Assembly: GCA_031378845.1 (NCBI GenBank)
Contig: JANNES010000020.1
Location: 310,001 to 374,000 of the forward strand
Source of the DNA: JAJNPS01 sp031378845
GTDB taxonomy: Bacteria > Pseudomonadota > Alphaproteobacteria > Rhodobacterales > Rhodobacteraceae
Length of the DNA stretch: 64,000 nt
Reading direction: 5' to 3'
Part shown: piece by piece, positions 60,314 through 64,000 of the stretch
Layout: each line of letters opens with the position of its first letter
Numbering within the stretch: the first letter of the stretch is position 1
Made by a program: the position numbers and the translations under genes
The notes under the pieces: generated by a model
Database searches by the model: none
What the model was told of the DNA's origin: nothing
What the model saw: only the letters and a program-made list of their open reading frames with translations

Positions 60314-60829
60314 ATGGTGCGCGAAAACATAGGCCAACCGGTTGGCGGCGCCGATTACGGGATTTCGGCAACCGAGCCGGACTGGAGCCGCGAGGCGCCG
60401 GATCGGTTTTGGGACCCTGCGCGCAAGTTGTTGAAATCAATCCGGCGCTATCAGGCGGCCCACGGGGTCGCAGGCAGAATGCTGCGCCCGGTCTTCGTGT
60501 TGCAGCACCGGTTCTGGAGCGTCGTGACCGGGGCCGACATTCCCCTTAACTGCAAGATCGGCGGCGGACTTGTCTTGCCCCATCCCAACGGCGTCGTCAT
60601 CCATCCCGATGCCGAGATCGGACCCAATTGCCTGTTCTTTCAACAGGTCACGATTGGCGCTGCCGACGCCCTGCCCAAAATCGGCGGTCATGTCGATATC
60701 GGGGCCGGGGCCAAGGTGATCGGTGGCGTCGATATCGGCAATCATGCCGTCATCGGGGCCAATGCGGTGGTCAATTGTGATGTGCCGGAAAACCGCGTGG
60801 CCGTCGGAGTGCCCGCGCGCGTGCTGTAG
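60314..60829 (+). CDS. Serine O-acetyltransferase, short CysE-type hexapeptide-repeat enzyme
   Basis: The protein has 171 residues with ATG 60314 behind GGGGGA. The C-terminal half is a left-handed beta-helix: LPHPNGVVIHPDAEIGPNC with the catalytic His/Asp region, LFFQQVTIG, then a hexapeptide run to GVPARVL. The N-terminal helical domain is shorter than in CysE of E. coli. It probably acetylates serine from acetyl-CoA for cysteine synthesis; another hexapeptide acetyltransferase role cannot be excluded. No cysK is nearby. Confidence 0.82.
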   Translation: MVRENIGQPVGGADYGISATEPDWSREAPDRFWDPARKLLKSIRRYQAAHGVAGRMLRPVFVLQHRFWSVVTGADIPLNCKIGGGLVLPHPNGVVIHPDAEIGPNCLFFQQVTIGAADALPKIGGHVDIGAGAKVIGGVDIGNHAVIGANAVVNCDVPENRVAVGVPARVL

Positions 60830-60839
60830 CGCCCCGCGA

Positions 60840-62000
60840 TCAGCGGTCGTTCAGCCAGTCGGGCAGGGTCGCCCCGCCGGTCAAGCCGTCAAAGGCCTGC
60901 GGGTCGTTGACATAGACAAGAATGGCACCCAGCATCAGCACGAGCAACACCGCAAAGGCGATCTTCCAGATCGAATAGGGCCGCTCCCCCTGGACCTCGC
61001 CAGTCTGGCCGTTGACCAGAAAGCGAAAGCTGCGGCCATTGTACTTGTAGGCAGCCATCCAGACCGGCAGCAAAACGTGCTTGAACGTCTCATCGTCGAA
61101 ATCGGTGTCGATGTCGTCGATGCGCTGGACGTCGCCGCCGATATCACGGGCGACGTCTTGCTGAATGACACCGTTCATCGCGGCTCGGGCATCGGCGTGG
61201 CCATCGGCCAAGGTGATGGTGTAGCCCTCGGCGCTAAATCCGGCAAGATACTCGGGCGCGTAGGGTTCCAGCGCGCCCAGATCCCATGGCGTCAGTTCAT
61301 TGCCCAGTCGCTGTAGCAGACTCTTTGATGCCATCACGAGGACATCATCGAAACTGCGCGCCACACGACCGCTGGCAGGATACCAGCGTGTCTTCTGGAC
61401 CTGTTCCTGCCGTGTTTCGCGTCGCCCGTTCACGTTGACCGTCACAGAGCGCGTCTCGTAATAGTGTTCGCCGCGTTGCCCGCTATAGGCGCTGCGAGTA
61501 TCGGCATCAAAGGTCCAGAAGGGGACATAGACGCCTGACAACGCGCGGCCTTTGCGGGCATATTCGACAAGGGCCGAGGGCGCGAACCACAACGAGCCCA
61601 TCCATTTGACCATCTCGGACCGGGCCTGGTCTTCGGTCAGCACAAAGGGCAGGACGGCTTGCGGTTTGATATGGCGCTGGGTGCCCGTGTCGATGACGAC
61701 CGGCGTGGCGCAGAACGGGCATTCCTTGGCATAGGTCACGCCGTCGAATTCCACCTGCGCGCCGCAAGACGGGCACGAGGTCGTGCGGATCTCGACCATG
61801 GCGTCGCTGTCAAGATCCTCGGCCAGACCGCGGCCAAGGTCCAGTTCAGCCAGCGTGCGCCGGCGCTCGCTGGCTGGGGCGGCAGGGATCGGTTGCACAT
61901 GCCCGCAATGGTCGCAGGCAAGTTCTGTCTGGCCCGGCGCATAGCGCAGGTCAGCCCCGCAATTGGCGCAAGGAAAGTGGAACTCTGCCGCGACGGCCAA
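60840..62000 (-). CDS. Zinc-ribbon protein with a C-terminal membrane segment
   Basis: The protein has 386 residues. TTG start at 62000 with AAGGAG six bases upstream. Two zinc ribbons: CANCGADLRY with CDHCGHV (about 11-34), and CPSCGAQVEF with CPFCATPV. The middle part has YVPFWTFDADTRSAYSGQRG and the Arg/Lys-rich NVNGRRETRQEQV. One membrane segment near 340-360 (IAFAVLLVLMLGAILVYV). Relatives are described as TFIIB-type zinc ribbon or hypothetical proteins next to SPFH genes. Function unknown; probably membrane-bound with a cytoplasmic zinc part. Fifteen bases after the SPFH gene. Confidence 0.8.
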   Translation of the reverse strand: MAVAAEFHFPCANCGADLRYAPGQTELACDHCGHVQPIPAAPASERRRTLAELDLGRGLAEDLDSDAMVEIRTTSCPSCGAQVEFDGVTYAKECPFCATPVVIDTGTQRHIKPQAVLPFVLTEDQARSEMVKWMGSLWFAPSALVEYARKGRALSGVYVPFWTFDADTRSAYSGQRGEHYYETRSVTVNVNGRRETRQEQVQKTRWYPASGRVARSFDDVLVMASKSLLQRLGNELTPWDLGALEPYAPEYLAGFSAEGYTITLADGHADARAAMNGVIQQDVARDIGGDVQRIDDIDTDFDDETFKHVLLPVWMAAYKYNGRSFRFLVNGQTGEVQGERPYSIWKIAFAVLLVLMLGAILVYVNDPQAFDGLTGGATLPDWLNDR

Positions 62001-62015
62001 TTCAGGCTCCTTGGG

Positions 62016-63128
62016 TCAGGTTCCGGGGGCGGGGGGGGGCTGGATCGTGAAAAGCCGCGCAAGGGGCGTCACGTCGCCCGCCTTCATCCAGCCATCCTGT
62101 CCCGGCGTCCAGACCATGCTGTCGCGGCTGAGGCTGCCATCGTTGACCATGCGCCCCATCGCGGCGGTGGAGAACGGCCCCGTCGTCGCACCGTCCTTGG
62201 CAATGTGCCAGACGGTATCGGGCGAGGGCTGCGGCGCGGCGGGCGGTGTGGCAGGCGGCGGCGCGCCCCAGGGTCCTGCATTGGGCTGCATCATCTGGCC
62301 GCCCATCGCGGCGCCCATCCCCATGCCCATCGCAGCACCCATGCCCGCGCCCATTGCCGAACCTGGTTGTGCCATGCCTTCGGCGGCGTTGTATTGCATA
62401 TAGCGGTTCAGATCGCCGACGATCCCCATCGAGGTGCGCTTGTCCAGGGCCTTTTCGACCTCTTCGGGCAAGCTGATGTTTTCGATGTAGAATTCCGGGA
62501 TCGTCAGGCCGTACTCGGCGATCTTGGGCGCGATGGCGGTGGCGATCAGGCGGCCCAGATCGCCGGTATTGGCTGCCATGTCCAGCACCGGGATCTTGGC
62601 GCCCGCGATGACGCGGCTGAATTCTTGTACGATGATGTTGCGGACCTGAAAGCTGATCTCGTCTGCGGTGAACTCGCCATCTGTGCCGACGATTTCCTGC
62701 ATGAACTTGCCGGGGTCACCGACCCGCATCGAGTAAGTGCCAAAGGCGCGCAAGCGCACCGGGCCGAATTCTGCGTCGCGCGCCATGATCGGGTTCTTGG
62801 TGCCCCATTTCTGATCGTTGAAACGCGTGGTGTTGACGAAATAGATCTCGGACTTGAAGGGGCTTTGAAAGCCGTGGTCCCAGTGCTGCAACGTCGTCAT
62901 GATCGGCATGTTGTTCGTCTCGAGCATGTAAAGCCCGGGGTTGAACACATCCGCCAACTGACCCTCGTGGATAAAGACGGCCGCCTGCCCCTCGCGCACG
63001 GTCAGCTTGGCGCCGTACTTGATTGCCTGGCCGCGGCGTTCGAACCGCCAGACCATCGTGTCGCGGGTGTCGTCGAGCCACGAGATGACATCGACGAACT
63101 CGCCGGTCAAAAAATCCAAGATCGCCAT
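62016..63128 (-). CDS. SPFH-domain protein with C-terminal GYF_2 domain
   Basis: The protein has 370 residues, ATG 63128 behind GGAG. Residues 20-240 are an SPFH/virion-core-like domain: KLTVREGQAAVFIHEGQ near 41, ISFQVRNIIVQEFSR near 155, and IPEFYIENISLPEEV. A Met/Gly-rich run (about 255-290, GMGAAMGMGMGAAMGGQMM) and a Pro-rich linker follow, then GYF_2 (about 305-355: HIAKDGATTGPFSTAAMG and QDGWMKAGDV). SPFH proteins build membrane-associated scaffolds. Sits between the DUF2927 and zinc-ribbon genes. Confidence 0.87.
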   Translation of the reverse strand: MAILDFLTGEFVDVISWLDDTRDTMVWRFERRGQAIKYGAKLTVREGQAAVFIHEGQLADVFNPGLYMLETNNMPIMTTLQHWDHGFQSPFKSEIYFVNTTRFNDQKWGTKNPIMARDAEFGPVRLRAFGTYSMRVGDPGKFMQEIVGTDGEFTADEISFQVRNIIVQEFSRVIAGAKIPVLDMAANTGDLGRLIATAIAPKIAEYGLTIPEFYIENISLPEEVEKALDKRTSMGIVGDLNRYMQYNAAEGMAQPGSAMGAGMGAAMGMGMGAAMGGQMMQPNAGPWGAPPPATPPAAPQPSPDTVWHIAKDGATTGPFSTAAMGRMVNDGSLSRDSMVWTPGQDGWMKAGDVTPLARLFTIQPPPAPGT

Positions 63129-63157
63129 GAGATACTCCTCTGTCGCAACATGTTGGT

Positions 63158-63979
63158 TCAGCTTTCCCCGCCAAGCAACTTGGTGGCGAGGGCCTCGGCA
63201 ATCGGGCGTGCCTCGGCCTCGGTCATGCCGGGGCGGAAGGCGGGGTCGTAGAGCATGCGCAGCATCAGCTCGTCTTGCCGCGTCAGCAGTGCAAATTCCT
63301 CGTCATCGTTGAAAATCGAGGGCCGCGCGCGCGGGCTGTCATTGGACAATCCCAGACCCTGGGCGATTTCCTCGTGCAGGCAAGACAGCCGCAAAAGGTC
63401 GGGGTGTTCGGATCGCACCACGGCAAAGGCGCGATTGTAGATGCCGCTGCTGCCGGACGACAGGGCGTAGACCAGACAATAGGTCGATTTCGGCATGCCG
63501 GTGATGCCTGCGACCTCGCCGGGCGACAGGCCCCTGAGAGCTGCGGAGATGGTGGGCGCCAGCGCCTCGCGTTCATCTTCGGACACGATGTAAAGCCAGA
63601 AGTTCGGGTCGGTTTCGTTCAGTGCGACAGGGTGGCCGGTCAGGGTGCGGAGCCGGTCGAGATACGACGCCACGCGCGCGCGATCCGTCGCCTGCAGATC
63701 GGCGGGCACCGATGCACCAAAGCGCAGGCCGACGCGCACCGGTTCGACCCAGCGGCGCAACCGGCTTTTGGTTTCGCGCTGGACCGGGCCCGCAAGGCCG
63801 CGCGCATATTCGTCGAACATCGCGATGCGCAGAAAGTTATCGGCAAGGGTGCGCGCGTCAAAGGGCGTATCGCGCCCACCCCCGTCGGTGCGCATAAGCC
63901 CCTGTGCCAAGAGCGAGGTCTGTATCTGGGCGTAATAAGTGCGCGCGGCCGCACTTTTCGGCGTGTCGGTCGCCGCCAT
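63158..63979 (-). CDS. DUF2927 domain protein, 5' end possibly beyond the window
   Basis: 273 residues from ATG 63979; the frame stays open to the right edge (ITQPAPP precedes), so the true start, probably with a lipoprotein or signal peptide, may lie outside. DUF2927 features: RTLADNFLRIAMFDEYA near 43, KSRLRRWVEPVRVGLRFG, YIVSEDEREALAP and SCLHEEIAQGLGLSNDSP, a zinc-protease-like HEE pattern. The family is common in Rhodobacterales; no activity is proven. First visible gene of the SPFH/zinc-ribbon operon. Confidence 0.8.
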   Translation of the reverse strand: MAATDTPKSAAARTYYAQIQTSLLAQGLMRTDGGGRDTPFDARTLADNFLRIAMFDEYARGLAGPVQRETKSRLRRWVEPVRVGLRFGASVPADLQATDRARVASYLDRLRTLTGHPVALNETDPNFWLYIVSEDEREALAPTISAALRGLSPGEVAGITGMPKSTYCLVYALSSGSSGIYNRAFAVVRSEHPDLLRLSCLHEEIAQGLGLSNDSPRARPSIFNDDEEFALLTRQDELMLRMLYDPAFRPGMTEAEARPIAEALATKLLGGES

Positions 63980-64000
63980 CGGAGGTGCAGGCTGCGTGAT

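Overview
The window looks like chromosomal DNA of a high-GC alphaproteobacterium, most likely of the Rhodobacterales (Roseobacter group). The evidence is the uniformly GC-rich genes, an NDUFS4-like complex I accessory protein, a DUF2927 protein beside an SPFH/GYF protein and a zinc-ribbon protein, many short catabolic operons with stop-start overlaps, and the frequency of ABC and sugar-acid systems. This is inference from gene content; no 16S or other marker is present. No gene-free stretch exceeds 300 bases. The longest are about 963-1218, 2689-2929, 27441-27732 and 45436-45716.

Layout. (a) 1-963: an NAD-kinase-like gene (COG3199 type) cut by the left edge. (b) 1219-10224: an aldo/keto reductase fused to a Rid domain, a polar-amino-acid-type ABC importer, then a tight SDR, SnoaL-like, FAD oxidoreductase (frameshifted), EthD-like, SDR run. 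This looks like a catabolic locus for an unidentified substrate. (c) 10388-15939: a SAM + class III cyclase + AAA + TPR protein next to a SulP transporter with STAS and cyclic-nucleotide-binding domains, a plausible cAMP-controlled anion transport pair. (d) 16007-27440: an L-idonate/gluconate locus. It holds idnO, gntK, a 6PGDH-like dehydrogenase, a small Dabb/EthD-like protein and a LacI regulator on the minus strand. On the plus strand are a 2-hydroxyacid dehydrogenase, idnD and a gluconolactonase. A second, GntR(E. coli)-like LacI regulator and a ribose-type ABC importer follow. Three near-identical palindromes (GTTAYCGRTAAC core) sit in the two divergent promoter regions and tie the halves together.

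(e) 27733-28416: a secreted protein of unknown function built from three internal repeats. (f) 28502-42087: an amino-sugar (GlcNAc/GalNAc oligosaccharide) locus. It holds a GH20 hexosaminidase without signal peptide and a GntR/UTRA regulator on the minus strand. Divergently come a four-gene ABC importer, a Gfo/Idh/MocA enzyme, two different SIS-domain enzymes (NagB-II-like and AgaS-like), a ROK kinase, a GatZ/AgaZ-like protein and NagA, nearly all with overlapping stops and starts. (g) 42139-45435: a LysR regulator, an Ldh_2-family dehydrogenase and an enolase-superfamily dehydratase, with an 11-bp repeat array in the divergent promoter. (h) 45586-47934: a hairpin with a very C-rich loop, the NDUFS4-like gene, a secreted protein, a GNAT acetyltransferase and tRNA-Arg(TCT).

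(i) 47962-53129 (minus): a five-gene operon of two alpha/beta hydrolases, a threonine-dehydratase-like PLP enzyme, an MFS transporter and a galactonate-dehydratase-like enzyme. (j) 53274-60829: ABC exporter, acyl-CoA synthetase, secreted protein, dtd, PfkB kinase, purC and a cysE-like gene. (k) 60840-64000 (minus): zinc-ribbon membrane protein, SPFH/GYF protein and DUF2927 protein.

The window is dominated by uptake and catabolism of sugar acids and amino sugars. The most unusual items are the cyclase/SulP pair, the Rid fusion, the lone GatZ with two SIS enzymes and a Gfo/Idh/MocA protein, the three-repeat secreted protein, and several patterned intergenic regions.
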